The notes: generated from the letters alone by a model not told the origin. Shown: positions 37,387-46,588, counted from the stretch's first letter. The stretch is 64,000 nucleotides of DNA from Fischerella sp. JS2 (GCF_032393985.1 NZ_CP135918.1:2542001-2606000), one strand, 5' to 3'. A program made the numbers and translations.

Positions 37387-37815
37387 TTAATATCTGTTAC
37401 TAGGTAAAAAGATTAAATCTACTGTTTCACCTACTGCTAAACCTAAACCAGCTAATAAAGTTAATAACAATAATGCATCTCGTTTGCTAAACCCAGCAAA
37501 ACGTAACTCTATTTCTGCTAAAACCGTAGTTGCTAATGGCGTAACTATAAAAGTAAAAAATATCGGTAAAAATGCTACTAAAATCACTGACGAACTTAAA
37601 GCAAGGACAACAATTAAGATTTGAGAACCATAATTCAATAAGCGGTTCAACCAAGATAGACTCCGTCCCACTAAAGTGAATACCAAAGCAACTACTAATA
37701 CTCCTACAAGCCAAACAATATGATTAACAGACAAGTACCATCCTAAAAAAGCGTAAGCCAGCCAATGCAACATTAAAGGTGTCCAAGGAAACTGGTTAAA
37801 AAATTCAATATTCAT
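37387..37815 (-). CDS. Conserved cyanobacterial membrane protein, unknown function
   Basis: 142 residues with four hydrophobic segments (about 12-28, 33-50, 62-100 as a long double span, 113-130). The start is MNIEFFNQFPWTP and the end IFLPSNRY. A short amphipathic loop (GFSKRDA) precedes the last span. I do not recognise a named family. The strict hydrophobic layout and the single frame support a real gene. Confidence 0.7.
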   Translation of the reverse strand: MNIEFFNQFPWTPLMLHWLAYAFLGWYLSVNHIVWLVGVLVVALVFTLVGRSLSWLNRLLNYGSQILIVVLALSSSVILVAFLPIFFTFIVTPLATTVLAEIELRFAGFSKRDALLLLTLLAGLGLAVGETVDLIFLPSNRY

Positions 37816-37916
37816 AACCTAATTGTTCATATAAATTTACCTTTTTTCTGTAGGTGGATAAAGTGTTGAATATGTTATACATCATATTTCTCCTCATGCA
37901 TATTCCATCAGAGATA

Positions 37917-38033
37917 GGACTTACGCACTAGTAACGGAAAAACGAACCGCGTAGGACGCAAAGGACACGTAGACGCGTAAGCGGCTTCCCGCAGGGTAGG
38001 AATAAGAGTTTGAGAGAGTTTTTGCGTAAGTCC
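37917..38033. repeat. MITE-like repeat, family 3 (GGACTTACGCA ends), with nested REP
   Basis: Ends GGACTTACGCA and TGCGTAAGTCC are perfect inverted repeats of 11 bp. A REP element (37969-37999) splits the interior between AAAGGACAC and GAATAAGAG. A second, left-truncated copy is at 54011-54114, where the REP sits at a different point. Confidence 0.75.
37969..37999 (+). repeat. REP-type element nested in a MITE
   Basis: Starts GTAGACGCGTAAGCGGC and ends TTCCCGCAGGGTAG. Same family as 5295-5328 (minus strand) and 54034-54062. Confidence 0.7.
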
Positions 38034-38059
38034 CGAGATAGATGCTGATTCAAGATTCA

Positions 38060-38196
38060 ATATCATGTCCGTTTAAGGACTTATGTTATCCGTTGAGGTC
38101 GGTAATTGGTAATAAATGATAATTGCTTATTTTTTCACTATGCCCAATGTTTAATACCCAAGCTTTATATCGTAAGCAATTAGTCGGACATAATAT
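38060..38196. repeat. MITE-like repeat, family 1
   Basis: Left end ATATCATGTCCGTTTAAGGA, right end AATTAGTCGGACATAATATA. The core shares CGTTGAGGTCGGTAAT and AAGCTTTATATCGTAAGCAA with 28675-28796. It lies upstream of the SQR gene. Confidence 0.7.
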
Positions 38197-38435
38197 AACC
38201 TATTTAAAAAATTATTATCTAAGTAACTTTTAAAATCGAGTATCAAAATAACCTAGTTTTTATTGCCGCGATATTATTGTAACAAGTTTCTAAGTATCTA
38301 TCTTTCTGTAAAGAATATCTAAGTAATTCAGTTGACTGATATTATTAATAGACACAATTATAAATTGACCAAAAATTGTAGCGGCTCTAATCGAATAGCT
38401 CTTTCGATAGCTGCCTGCGATCGCTGCTGAAATAT
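38197..38435. promoter_or_regulatory. Upstream region of sqr
   Basis: AT-rich 240 bases between the MITE and the SQR start. It ends in TGCGATCGCTGCTGAAATAT just before ATG. No operator could be assigned and no regulator gene adjoins. Confidence 0.35.
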
Positions 38436-39761
38436 ATGTCATCATTTATTCAAAAAAAAACGAATTTGCTCATAAGTACTGAGACCTCTGTTATTCAAGA
38501 AACACAACATTACCAAATAGTTATTGTTGGTGGTGGTGCTGCTGGCGTTACTGTAGCATCTCAGTTGCATGCCAAAAATAGCAAACTCGACATTGCTATC
38601 CTGGAGCCGAAAGCTCAACACTATGATCAACCTGCTTGGACTTTGGTAGGAGGAGGTGAATACAGCATAGATGATACAGTCAAACCACAAGCCAGTTGTA
38701 TTCCCAAAGGCGTAACTTGGATTCAAGACTACGCAACCGAACTAAACCCCGATGAAAATGCCATAATTACCCGTTCTGGTAAACAAGTGTACTATGATTA
38801 CTTGGTGTTGTGTGCTGGCATTCAAATTGACTGGCATTTAATAGAAGGCTTGCAAGAAGCACTGGGTAAGGGAGGAGTGTGCAGTAATTATGCATTTGAA
38901 TATGCTCCTTATACCTGGGAAGTGATCCGGAATTTTCAGGGAGGGAATGCTTTATTTACCTTCCCAGCGACACCAATTAAATGTGGTGGCGCTCCTCAAA
39001 AAATTATGTATATGGCTGATGATGCTTTTCACCGTCAAGACGTTAGCAACAAAACAAACGTTATGTTTTGCTCTGCGGTGGGTGCAATTTTTCCTGTTCC
39101 CGCCTATGCAGAACGATTACTCAAGGTAGTTGAGCGCCGCCATATTCAAGTTAAATTTAAACACAATCTCAGGGCAATTCGGGCAGCAGCCAAAGAAGCG
39201 GTATTTGATGTCACTACAGATCAAGGTACACAGCAAGTAACCATTCCCTATGACATGATCCATGTTACACCGCCAATGAGCGCTCCAGATTTTATCAAAA
39301 CGAGCAAATTGGCAGCGAGTACAGGTTGGGTAGATGTAGATAAACAGACATTGCAGCACAATCAATACCCCAATGTCTTTAGTTTAGGGGATGCTTCTTC
39401 CCTACCCACTTCTAAAACTGCTGCTGCTATTCGTCGTCAGGCTCCTATTTTAGTGGAAAATCTTTTGGCCTTAATCTACTCTACCTCAATGACAGGAAGC
39501 TACAACGGCTATACTTGCTGTCCGTTAATTACTGGATATGGCAAAGTAATCATGGCAGAGTTTGACTACAGTAACCAACCCATATCTACTTTCCCAATAG
39601 ATCCCAGAGAGGAACGTTATAGTATGTGGTTGGTGAAGCGTCATGTTTTACCTTGGGTTTACTGGAATCGGATGTTAAAAGGTAAGCAGTTTGAAGGTGA
39701 TGCGTTGAAGTTGAAAGGGTGGAAACAACAGACTACTAGTAGTACTCCACATAAGTTCTAA
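38436..39761 (+). CDS. sqr: Sulfide:quinone oxidoreductase, type II (SQOR-like)
   Basis: Oxidises sulfide at the membrane and passes electrons to quinone. 441 residues. FAD-binding IVGGGAAGVTVASQL (from residue 30), KCGGAPQKIMYMADDAF with Cys183, a second FAD site FSLGDASSLPTSKTAAA, and YTCCPLITGYGK with Cys361/362. Cys183 and Cys362 align with the redox pair of mitochondrial SQOR; this CGGAPQK form separates type II from the classical cyanobacterial type I. Another Cys is at 126 (LVLCAG). The start choice gives about 25 residues before the FAD motif. No persulfide dioxygenase, rhodanese or ArsR regulator lies next to it. Confidence 0.88.
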   Translation: MSSFIQKKTNLLISTETSVIQETQHYQIVIVGGGAAGVTVASQLHAKNSKLDIAILEPKAQHYDQPAWTLVGGGEYSIDDTVKPQASCIPKGVTWIQDYATELNPDENAIITRSGKQVYYDYLVLCAGIQIDWHLIEGLQEALGKGGVCSNYAFEYAPYTWEVIRNFQGGNALFTFPATPIKCGGAPQKIMYMADDAFHRQDVSNKTNVMFCSAVGAIFPVPAYAERLLKVVERRHIQVKFKHNLRAIRAAAKEAVFDVTTDQGTQQVTIPYDMIHVTPPMSAPDFIKTSKLAASTGWVDVDKQTLQHNQYPNVFSLGDASSLPTSKTAAAIRRQAPILVENLLALIYSTSMTGSYNGYTCCPLITGYGKVIMAEFDYSNQPISTFPIDPREERYSMWLVKRHVLPWVYWNRMLKGKQFEGDALKLKGWKQQTTSSTPHKF

Positions 39762-40254
39762 GGGTTTGCAAGGGGATAGCTCCCCGACTTTAAAAAAAGC
39801 CGAGAAGCTGACCATCATAAATTAATGTAGTGGACAGCTATATCAGTATTAAACTTTCCAGAATTAATAAAGCGATCGCAAGTTTTGATGGAAACTCCTT
39901 GAGGAATTCTTCAATGAGTTTTAAATCAAAATAATTTGAAATTTTATTTATCTATTTATTTGATTATTTGAAATGTCAAAATATTAAGTCAAAAACTGTG
40001 TAATAACTAGCATAAAAACATGAATTATCACTTAATCAATTGTATTCATGGTGATGATAAATTGTATATATAGTATTGTTAAAATAACGAAGAATCAGGT
40101 TGCATTCTATTTAGAGAATTCTGTCTTGTACAGATATTTAATGGCATATCTGTACAGCAATTAGGAGAGTTTTATATTCAATTTTTGTCTCCTCACTCTC
40201 CTAGCAACCGCTACAGAGCAAGTTAAATGCATATCTTACTTAAGAGGTAGTAAT
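39762..40254. other. AT-rich gap between sqr and the GDSL gene
   Basis: Nothing coding seen. A GCGATCGC lies near 39870. The last 20 bases carry AAGAGG, the ribosome-binding site of the next gene. Confidence 0.55.
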
Positions 40255-40998
40255 ATGCGTCGTTGGTGGTTGACAAATTTAAGCGTTGTCGTGGCGTTTA
40301 TGGTGTTAGAAGTAATAGGTAAGAGTAGTTTCAATGGGACAGCATTGGGTGTTAACAAAAGTAACAAACCACTTTTAATTGCACAAAATTATACTCGTAC
40401 CCGAATCATGCCTCTTGGTGACTCAATTACTGGAGGAGAGGGAGGTCAAAACAGCTATCGTCGCTTACTTTGGTTTTACTTACTCAATGCAGGTTATAGT
40501 GTTGATTTTGTTGGTTCACTCCGAGTTAATTGTGGCAGAACTCCTTCTTTGCCGGATTTTGATTTAGACAATGAGGGTCATTGTGGTTGGCGGGCCGATC
40601 AGATACTTGCTGGGATTGACGAGTGGGCAAGCAAAACTCGACCAGATGTCGTGCTGATTCATCTAGGAACAAATGACCTTGGTAGCGGAGAAACCCCAGA
40701 AAGTACAATCGAGGATATACGTGGAATCATTCAAAAGCTTCGATACTACAACCCATATGTAAAGATACTGTTGGCTGAAATTATTCCATCCTGTGGAAGT
40801 TTGGAGCGTAAAGCATTATTTAATGCACAAATCCCAACTCTTGCCAACCAAACCAATACATATCAATCGCCTGTTATAGTCGTTGATCAGTATACTGGTT
40901 TTTATCTTTCTGATACTTTCGATGGGTGTCATCCTAATGATAATGGTGAATCGAAAATGGCTAACCGTTGGTTAGAGGCTCTCAAAAAGGTGCTTTAG
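40255..40998 (+). CDS. Secreted SGNH/GDSL hydrolase
   Basis: 247 residues, AAGAGG before the ATG, and an N-terminal signal (MRRWWLTNLSVVVAFMVLEV). Block I is MPLGDSITGG (catalytic Ser), the Gly/Asn oxyanion part is HLGTNDLGSG, and block V is DGCHPNDNG with Asp and His. The whole protein is one domain. Related to rhamnogalacturonan acetylesterase-like and other carbohydrate deacetylating SGNH enzymes. Likely removes acyl groups from exopolysaccharide; substrate is inference. Confidence 0.87.
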   Translation: MRRWWLTNLSVVVAFMVLEVIGKSSFNGTALGVNKSNKPLLIAQNYTRTRIMPLGDSITGGEGGQNSYRRLLWFYLLNAGYSVDFVGSLRVNCGRTPSLPDFDLDNEGHCGWRADQILAGIDEWASKTRPDVVLIHLGTNDLGSGETPESTIEDIRGIIQKLRYYNPYVKILLAEIIPSCGSLERKALFNAQIPTLANQTNTYQSPVIVVDQYTGFYLSDTFDGCHPNDNGESKMANRWLEALKKVL

Positions 40999-41082
40999 CT
41001 AAAACCGCAAGAAGCCTCCCACCTACCCGAAGGAGGTGATGAGATGAATTGCTCTTTGATGACGAATTGACCCACAACCAAT

Positions 41083-41262
41083 TCAATCCGAAGGATTGAC
41101 AGAGCAGGGGGTCGATAAGGAATCACCATTTTCTACGTTTGGTAGTCGGTCAATCCAATCTTCTATCACCTGGGTCACAGTCTTATCTTTGTTTGTGGCG
41201 TGCTGCCTGAGCTTATTTAATCTGCGTGTTGACATTCTGACACTTAATCTAGAATCTTTCAT
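41083..41262 (-). CDS. Small ribbon-helix-helix (CopG-like) protein, divergent to tnpB
   Basis: 59 residues. The sequence starts MKDSRLSVRMSTRRLNKL, then RQHATNKDKTVTQVIEDWID, a basic beta strand followed by two helices as in RHH (MetJ/Arc) DNA-binding proteins. It is divergent from tnpB across 60 bases that contain an inverted repeat GGGTA-N9-TACCC (41266-41284), a possible operator. Small RHH genes accompany tnpB elements in other cyanobacteria as I recall. It may repress the element. Confidence 0.65.
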   Translation of the reverse strand: MKDSRLSVRMSTRRLNKLRQHATNKDKTVTQVIEDWIDRLPNVENGDSLSTPCSVNPSD

Positions 41263-41264
41263 AA

Positions 41265-41285
41265 CGGGTAAACAATGTGTACCCT
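41265..41285. promoter_or_regulatory. Possible operator between the RHH gene and tnpB
   Basis: GGGTA and TACCC in inverted order with nine bases between, placed in the 60-base divergent promoter region. RHH dimers bind such sites; the link is inference. Confidence 0.35.
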
Positions 41286-41322
41286 TTTATGATAAAGTAT
41301 ATCTGGTGTTGAGAATTAAGAA

Positions 41323-42548
41323 ATGAGGACTGCATACCAGTACAAACTACGTCCAACAAAAGTGCAAGCCGCAGAGATAGATAGATGGTTGTCTATGTTG
41401 TGCGCTCAGTATAACTATTTGTTGGCAGATAGATTTAATTGGTATGAACAAAACGTAATCCTGTTAATTCTTGCCCACTAGTTTGTCACCTGCCTGAATT
41501 AAGAGATAATCCCGACTACTACTCACAAAAGAAAACATTGCCTGAGCTTAAGAAAACTCATCCCCATTACGGTGATATTTATTCACAAGTTTTACAAGAT
41601 GTAGTTAAACGAGTTAAGGTAACTTTTGACCGTTTTCTTAAGGGTGATAGCAACGGTAAGAAAAGCGGCAAACCAAGGTTTAAATCTAGAAGTAGATACA
41701 AAACCTTCACTTATCCTCAGATGAAAGAGGACTGCTTGCAGGATAACTTGATTAATCTCCCAAAACTGGGGTTAATAAAAGTTGTTTTGCATCGTCAACT
41801 ACCTACTGGTTTCAAAATTAAAACCGCTTCTGTTACCAAAAAAGCAGATGGATACTACATCACTTTAAGTCTAGAAGATCCTACAGTTCCTACTGTTAAA
41901 CCTGACATTAATCCCGAGTCGATTACTGGCATTGACTTGGGATTGAAAGAGTTTTTGACAACCTCTGAAGGTGAAACTGTTGCCATTCCAAAACACTATA
42001 GGAAAGCACAAAAACGATTAAGAGTTATTCAAAAACGAGTATCTAGACGCAAAAAGGGCAGTAAAGGGAGACAAAAAGCAGTTAAGCAACTAGGTAAGCA
42101 ACATAAAAAAGTTGCTGATAAGCGTCGGGATTTTCACTTCAAAACTGCTAATCATTTAATCAAAAAGTATGATGTCATAGTCCATGAAGATTTAAATATC
42201 AAAGGACTTTCAAAATCCAGGCGAGCATTGTCAGTTCATGATGCTGGGTGGTCAAGCTTTTTATCAACTCTTGCAAATAAAGCCGAAAATGCTGGTTTGC
42301 TTGTGATAGCTGTTAACCCAAAAAATACATCTCAAGATTGTTCTAACTGTAGGGCTAAAGTTCCTAAAAAGCTGCATGAAAGATGCCATAATTGCCCTCA
42401 TTGTTCATGCAGCCTGGACAGAGATCATAACGCCGCAATCAATATAAAAAATAGGGCGGATGGGCATACCCTTCTTAAAGCCAAGAGTCTCCTACGCGAT
42501 AGCCGGATTGTCTTGGAAGCCTACACTTACTGCGAAGCAGAAGTGTAG
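41323..42548 (+). pseudogene. tnpB: tnpB (IS605-type RNA-guided nuclease), frameshifted
   Basis: Two frames are needed. The first (from ATG 41323) reads [20 protein letters not shown] up to WYEQN and ends at a TAG near 41480. The second begins at about 41460 with [20 protein letters not shown] and runs to 42548. A net loss of one base around 41450-41460 explains this. RuvC-like sites are intact: [19 protein letters not shown] and [10 protein letters not shown], with a zinc ribbon CSNC...CPHC. The second frame alone (from 41538) lacks the N-terminal wedge. The 3' end, overlapping the right-end hairpin, is where a guide RNA would be encoded in an active element. Confidence 0.85.
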
Positions 42549-42563
42549 GAGATGTCACTTCAC

Positions 42564-42626
42564 AAACAGTTGGCGGGAAGTTCCCTAAGCGTGACTGGGA
42601 TAGGAGTTCTAATAACCCGCCAACTT
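42564..42626. repeat. Inverted repeat after the IS element
   Basis: AGTTGGCGGG (about 42567) and CCCGCCAACT (about 42616) form a 10-bp stem with a loop near 40 bases, between the IS end and the DUF445 stop codon. It could be a terminator-like structure or an older repeat. Confidence 0.4.
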
Positions 42627-42659
42627 TGGTAATTGGTAATAGGTAATTGAGCTTTTTAA

Positions 42660-43895
42660 TTATGCTTGACTTACATATATAAATACTGTTTGAAATAAAC
42701 CCACAATAAAACCTAAAATTCCACCTAAGGTCACTATTGCCTGTAATTCATTTTTGACAATTCCCTCAATAGCAGCTTCTAAATCAGCAGGTGAAGTTGA
42801 CTTAACACGGTCAATAATTACCTGATCAAGTGATAAAATTGGAATTGCTTGAGCAACTATAGCTTCCAAATCTCTTTCCAAATATCGCTCTAAGATTAAT
42901 GCTAATTCTAGACTTACAACTTCTAAAGAACTATTAACAACAGCAGAATTACTGAGGCGATTAACTAATAATACAGCAATATTTTCCCAATTAATCGAGT
43001 CGCTAAATCCTTGTAAAAATTCACTGCCACGTGTTTGCAAGTATTGACGTACGCTGTCGCGGGTAGTTTTTCTTAGTTGTCGGACTGTACCTACAGGCAA
43101 GTTTTGTAACATTATATCTTGCAGTAATTTTTTGATGCGATCGCGTACTTGTAGTTCTTGAATCAACTCCTGCAAACGTTGATTTGTCGCTTCTTTTTCA
43201 TCTAAACAGTAGGTCCGCAAGCGGGTTAAGCTATTACGTAAACCAAATAAATTTGCTACTACCCAATAAGTACCACTGGTTTTTTCTCGAAAGCTTTCAT
43301 CTATAGTTTGAATTGTGCGATCGGTCAAAAAATTAATGATCGCTTGTCGGATGACATCAGGTGGTAAGACAACTTCTATTAACCAATCAGCAAGACGAGA
43401 GGCTTGTTCTTCGCTTAATTGAAATTCTAGTAAAACTTGATCAAAAATTTGATTGATCTGTGCTTCTAAAAAATCTTCCCGTCGTGCCAAAACCTTCAAC
43501 AGACGAGGTAGTGATTCACCCAATAAATCCCGCAAAATATTTGCCACAATTTTGGCAGTTTTTTGCTCACGATCTGCTTTTACCTGATCAATTGCCATTT
43601 GCAGCAACCAGAAAATCGCTGATTGTACACGTTCTGTTTGTAAGAGTCGCCGCGCCAGATTCTGTAGTTCTTCTGGTGTCAGGAGCGACCCCATAATCGT
43701 ATCAGAGATATTTTTGGCAAGGCGTTCCTGGTTACGGGGAATCAGTCCAGGTGTAAAAGGAATTCTTCGTCCACCGATGTAAATTGCTCGGTAAGGACGA
43801 AATAACATTTTGATGGCTATATCGTTAGTGAAATAGCCAATTACCCCACCCAAGATCGGGGGAGACACGTACAGCCAAAGATGAGACCAATCCAC
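42660..43895 (-). CDS. DUF445 family membrane-anchored protein
   Basis: The start is set at GTG 43895 ([15 protein letters not shown]), giving 411 residues. The frame stays open to an ATG at 44024, but the extra 43 residues are encoded by REP and AAATCCAAAATC-type repeats and are unlikely to be protein. The N-terminal span [18 protein letters not shown] is followed by the DUF445 signature [12 protein letters not shown] and [14 protein letters not shown]. Then come a long helical region and a C-terminal span [17 protein letters not shown]. Function unknown; the family is widespread in bacteria and membrane-anchored at both ends. Confidence 0.85.
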   Translation of the reverse strand: MDWSHLWLYVSPPILGGVIGYFTNDIAIKMLFRPYRAIYIGGRRIPFTPGLIPRNQERLAKNISDTIMGSLLTPEELQNLARRLLQTERVQSAIFWLLQMAIDQVKADREQKTAKIVANILRDLLGESLPRLLKVLARREDFLEAQINQIFDQVLLEFQLSEEQASRLADWLIEVVLPPDVIRQAIINFLTDRTIQTIDESFREKTSGTYWVVANLFGLRNSLTRLRTYCLDEKEATNQRLQELIQELQVRDRIKKLLQDIMLQNLPVGTVRQLRKTTRDSVRQYLQTRGSEFLQGFSDSINWENIAVLLVNRLSNSAVVNSSLEVVSLELALILERYLERDLEAIVAQAIPILSLDQVIIDRVKSTSPADLEAAIEGIVKNELQAIVTLGGILGFIVGLFQTVFIYVSQA

Positions 43896-44045
43896 AGGAT
43901 TTTGTATTTTGGATTTTGGATTTTGCGAAAAGTTTGAGCTAGGGTTTCCGGCGTACTCTACCTTGATGCCGAGAAAGCGGGCGTCTACGCATAGCGTCCC
44001 GGAGGGAACCTCAAAGCTTTTCAAGACGGATTTTGGATTTGGAGA
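43896..44045. repeat. Spacer repeats upstream of the DUF445 gene
   Basis: AAAATCCAAAATCC units (43898-43930) and a REP-like stretch (43975-44010: AGAAAGCGGGCGTCTACGC, then GCGTCCCGGAGGG). The second part is shared with 5086-5130. Together they create a spurious N-terminal extension of the DUF445 frame. Confidence 0.6.
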
Positions 44046-44161
44046 TTGAGAGTACTTAGTAATTAATAATCACTAGTTACTTACATTTTCTAATCACCAC
44101 TAATAATTATCTCCTAACTACTAATTCAGTCACTTCCAATCTAAAATCTAATATCTAATAT

Positions 44162-44854
44162 CTAAAATTTGGTGACTACCAGTACTCCCATCATATCGTT
44201 CGCGATGGGGTAGTGTGTGGCAGTTATAAAGCCAACTGCAAGAGCTGTTTCTACCTGTTTGTCTCCAGAGGGAAAGCGGTCTAAACTGGGACTGATATAA
44301 GCATATTCTTCCTTTAAACCCATCTGCTCAGCAATTGGTACCACAAGATGATCCAGATACCATTGCTGAAAGGTACGAGCAGTAGAATTTGTGGGACGAT
44401 GAAAATCCAGAATTGCAGCTTTGGCACCTTTTTTGAGAACACGGTGTAATTCTTTCAGGCTAAGCTGAATATCTGTGACATTTCGTAAACCATAGCCCAT
44501 CGTGGCGGCGTCAAATTTGTTGTCTTCAAAGGGTAAATTGAGTACGTCTGCTTCTATCCAAGTGATGGGGGGATTTTGATACTGACTTTGAGAACGTTCT
44601 TTGGCAATTTCTAACTGTGCAGGCGAAAAATCTACTCCGTACACCTGTCCACTTTTACCCACACGCCGTGCTAATCGAAAGGCTAAATCACCACTACCAC
44701 AACACAAATCCAAACAAGTATCTCCGGCTTTGGCTGCACTCCATTTTACTGTCATTTCTTTCCATATCCGATGTTGTCCCAAGCTTAACCAATCGTTGAG
44801 TTGGTCATAAATGGGAGCAATACGGTTAAAGATATTGCGAATTTCGTCAGACAT
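44162..44854 (-). CDS. menG: 2-phytyl-1,4-naphthoquinone (demethylphylloquinone) methyltransferase
   Basis: Last step of phylloquinone (vitamin K1) synthesis for photosystem I. Class I SAM methyltransferase of the UbiE/MenG family, 230 residues. Seen: IFNRIAPIYDQLNDWLSLGQHRIWK at the start in two parts, motif I LDLCCGSGDLAF, VYGVDFSPAQLEIA, and the quinone-family block ATMGYGLRNV. In cyanobacteria the UbiE homologue acts on phylloquinone, as no ubiquinone is made. Monocistronic. Confidence 0.92.
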   Translation of the reverse strand: MSDEIRNIFNRIAPIYDQLNDWLSLGQHRIWKEMTVKWSAAKAGDTCLDLCCGSGDLAFRLARRVGKSGQVYGVDFSPAQLEIAKERSQSQYQNPPITWIEADVLNLPFEDNKFDAATMGYGLRNVTDIQLSLKELHRVLKKGAKAAILDFHRPTNSTARTFQQWYLDHLVVPIAEQMGLKEEYAYISPSLDRFPSGDKQVETALAVGFITATHYPIANDMMGVLVVTKF

Positions 44855-44951
44855 TGGTCAAGGGTTAATAGTTAATGGTTAAGGGTCAAGGTTCAATAGT
44901 TAAGGGTAGTGGTTATTTGTTGATCAAAGCAACTGAACAACGTCTACTACC
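44855..44951. repeat. Tandem spacer repeats upstream of menG
   Basis: GTCAAGGGTTAATAGTTAATG and degenerate copies, in direct contact with the menG start. Same class as 23703-23772. Confidence 0.55.
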
Positions 44952-45060
44952 GTGTTATACACAAGTTGAATTTACCTCCCTTAATCCCCCGAATATCGGG
45001 GGGAAACAACAGATATAGTTCCCTCCCCTTTACAAGGGGAGGGTTAGGGTGGGGTAAAAA
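44952..45060. repeat. ~105-bp dispersed repeat (family 5), second copy
   Basis: Matches 27138-27240. Contains the hairpin CCCTCCCCTTTACAAGGGG and flanks. Confidence 0.65.
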
Positions 45061-45177
45061 GCGGATTCATAAGCTATTTCAGATTTGTGTGTACACCGTA
45101 ACCTAGTGGTTGGTTGTGCGATAAATTTTGTAGACTTTACCTGCCCCTACTGAATCAATAACTACTAACCTTGTTAA

Positions 45178-45879
45178 TTAAAATCTTGCCCAATCTGTTC
45201 CTTTCCAAAAACCAAAAAATATAAATGCAGATACTAAAGCACCAAGAATCCATTTCGTAGAGGTTTTGACTAAGCTGAGACCACGCAAAGATTGGGTCGC
45301 TTCTGCTTGATCCTTGATTTGTGCTTTTGCTCTAGAAACTTGAGACAAAAGTTGCTCCTTTAATTCTTCTGGTTTTTTGCCATACAGGGAACCACCCCGG
45401 CTTTTTAAAAGATCATCTAATTGTTCAGGAGTTGCTTGGCTAAGTTGCTTGTGTAACTGTTCAGCACGAGAAATTTGCTGTGTAGATATATTATTGATTT
45501 GGGCGATATTTTCTTTATTAAGCCGAATGGTATTAACAATTCCTAAAGGTATCATTAATATAAACAACGCTGTAAACAATATAGTCAGCCAAGACAATAA
45601 TTTTAAAACGGGAAATTCCCATCTATTACGCGAATGCAATTCACCATAAAAAATTAGTGCCAAGCCAATTAAAGGCACAGGTACACGTTCAACGATTGCC
45701 CCTATCGTTTGTAATTCCCAAGCAGGGTTAAAAAAGTTTGATGGCAGAAAAATTGCTACCCAATCAAACACAGATAATATCAATAGACCATAGCCTAGCG
45801 ATCGCACAATAGTTAATGAACTTTCCTGTGTTAAGACAAATTGATGAGAAGCAGATGTTTCTATTTTTGATTTAGTCAT
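45178..45879 (-). CDS. HpsJ-like protein of the exosortase locus
   Basis: 233 residues. Membrane spans at about residues 27-48, 68-85, 95-118 and 208-228. The third and fourth are separated by a coiled-coil-like Q/E/K-rich segment (ISRAEQLHKQLSQATPEQLD). The layout and the HSRNRWE loop fit the HpsJ family, named after a gene of hormogonium polysaccharide secretion in Nostoc. It is the last gene of a four-gene minus-strand group, 45 bases after the exosortase-associated protein. Exact role unknown. Confidence 0.75.
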   Translation of the reverse strand: MTKSKIETSASHQFVLTQESSLTIVRSLGYGLLILSVFDWVAIFLPSNFFNPAWELQTIGAIVERVPVPLIGLALIFYGELHSRNRWEFPVLKLLSWLTILFTALFILMIPLGIVNTIRLNKENIAQINNISTQQISRAEQLHKQLSQATPEQLDDLLKSRGGSLYGKKPEELKEQLLSQVSRAKAQIKDQAEATQSLRGLSLVKTSTKWILGALVSAFIFFGFWKGTDWARF

Positions 45880-45924
45880 AATTTATTGTAAAAAATCACA
45901 ACAACAATTCCAACACACAAAACT

Positions 45925-46581
45925 TTAAGGCTTCTGCAAGCGAGAATGCCAGTATTGATACCAGGAAAACCAGGCAGCTTCTAAGACTTGATAAGTAGCT
46001 TCTGGGGAAGAATTTTTTAATGGAACCGACAAATGTGACCAAAGACAGCGCTTGTCTTTTATTACCTGTTTTTGAGCAAATAACCAAGACAACAAAAGTT
46101 CCCAGTATTGGTATTTTTGCTGCTGATTTTCGTTAAATTGGGTATTAGTAAAAGTGCTATAACCTTGCGGATTGATACAAGCACTGAGATAGGCTTTTTG
46201 TTGTTCAAATCCTAATCCGTAATAGCCTATACCTTCTCTTTGTCGGATGATAACAGATGATGAAATCTGAGTATATTTTTTAATCAGTTGATTAACATCT
46301 CCTATTTTTACATAACGCATTTCAATATTTAAAGGTAAATCTTTACGGGTATATTTATAATTCCTTTGGGCTAATAATTCAGAATTATTTTGTATCTGCT
46401 GAGATAAATCTTTGCTAGATTTCAGTTGCCACTGGGGTAAAGGTACAACTTCTGGAAAAACAAAATCATCTACTGTGCTTTTATCTCGTTTGGGCAGCAG
46501 AGCAACTTGTCCCAATACAAATAACACGTTATTAAAGCATAATATTAACAATAAGATACGTATTTTTTTCCAATTTATCAT
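45925..46581 (-). CDS. Cyanoexosortase A system-associated protein
   Basis: 218 residues. One N-terminal span (ILLLILCFNNVLFVLGQVALL) followed by an extracytoplasmic domain containing FPEVVPLPQWQL, RYVKIGDVNQLIKKYT and a C-terminal WFSWYQYWHSRL. This is the accessory protein found directly after cyanoexosortase A; only seven bases separate the two genes. Probably helps exosortase function at the membrane. Assignment rests on context plus the N-terminal span. Confidence 0.8.
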   Translation of the reverse strand: MINWKKIRILLLILCFNNVLFVLGQVALLPKRDKSTVDDFVFPEVVPLPQWQLKSSKDLSQQIQNNSELLAQRNYKYTRKDLPLNIEMRYVKIGDVNQLIKKYTQISSSVIIRQREGIGYYGLGFEQQKAYLSACINPQGYSTFTNTQFNENQQQKYQYWELLLSWLFAQKQVIKDKRCLWSHLSVPLKNSSPEATYQVLEAAWFSWYQYWHSRLQKP

Positions 46582-46588
46582 AGCTTAA

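Larger units (their letters stand above)
41005..42560 (+). mobile_element. IS200/IS605-type element (tnpB branch), non-functional
   Basis: It consists of a frameshifted tnpB, a divergent small ribbon-helix-helix gene and terminal hairpins. The right end has CTACACTT (42521) pairing with AAGTGTAG (42541), followed by GAGATGTCAC, a form typical of IS605 ends. At the left, CCTCC...GGAGG near 41017-41037 may be the other subterminal hairpin. There is no tnpA transposase. Outer limits are approximate. Confidence 0.7.

Noticed and set aside
41096-41326. Plus-strand frame starting MTEQGVDKES
   Set aside because: It is the shadow of the ribbon-helix-helix gene on the other strand, which has the better protein logic.
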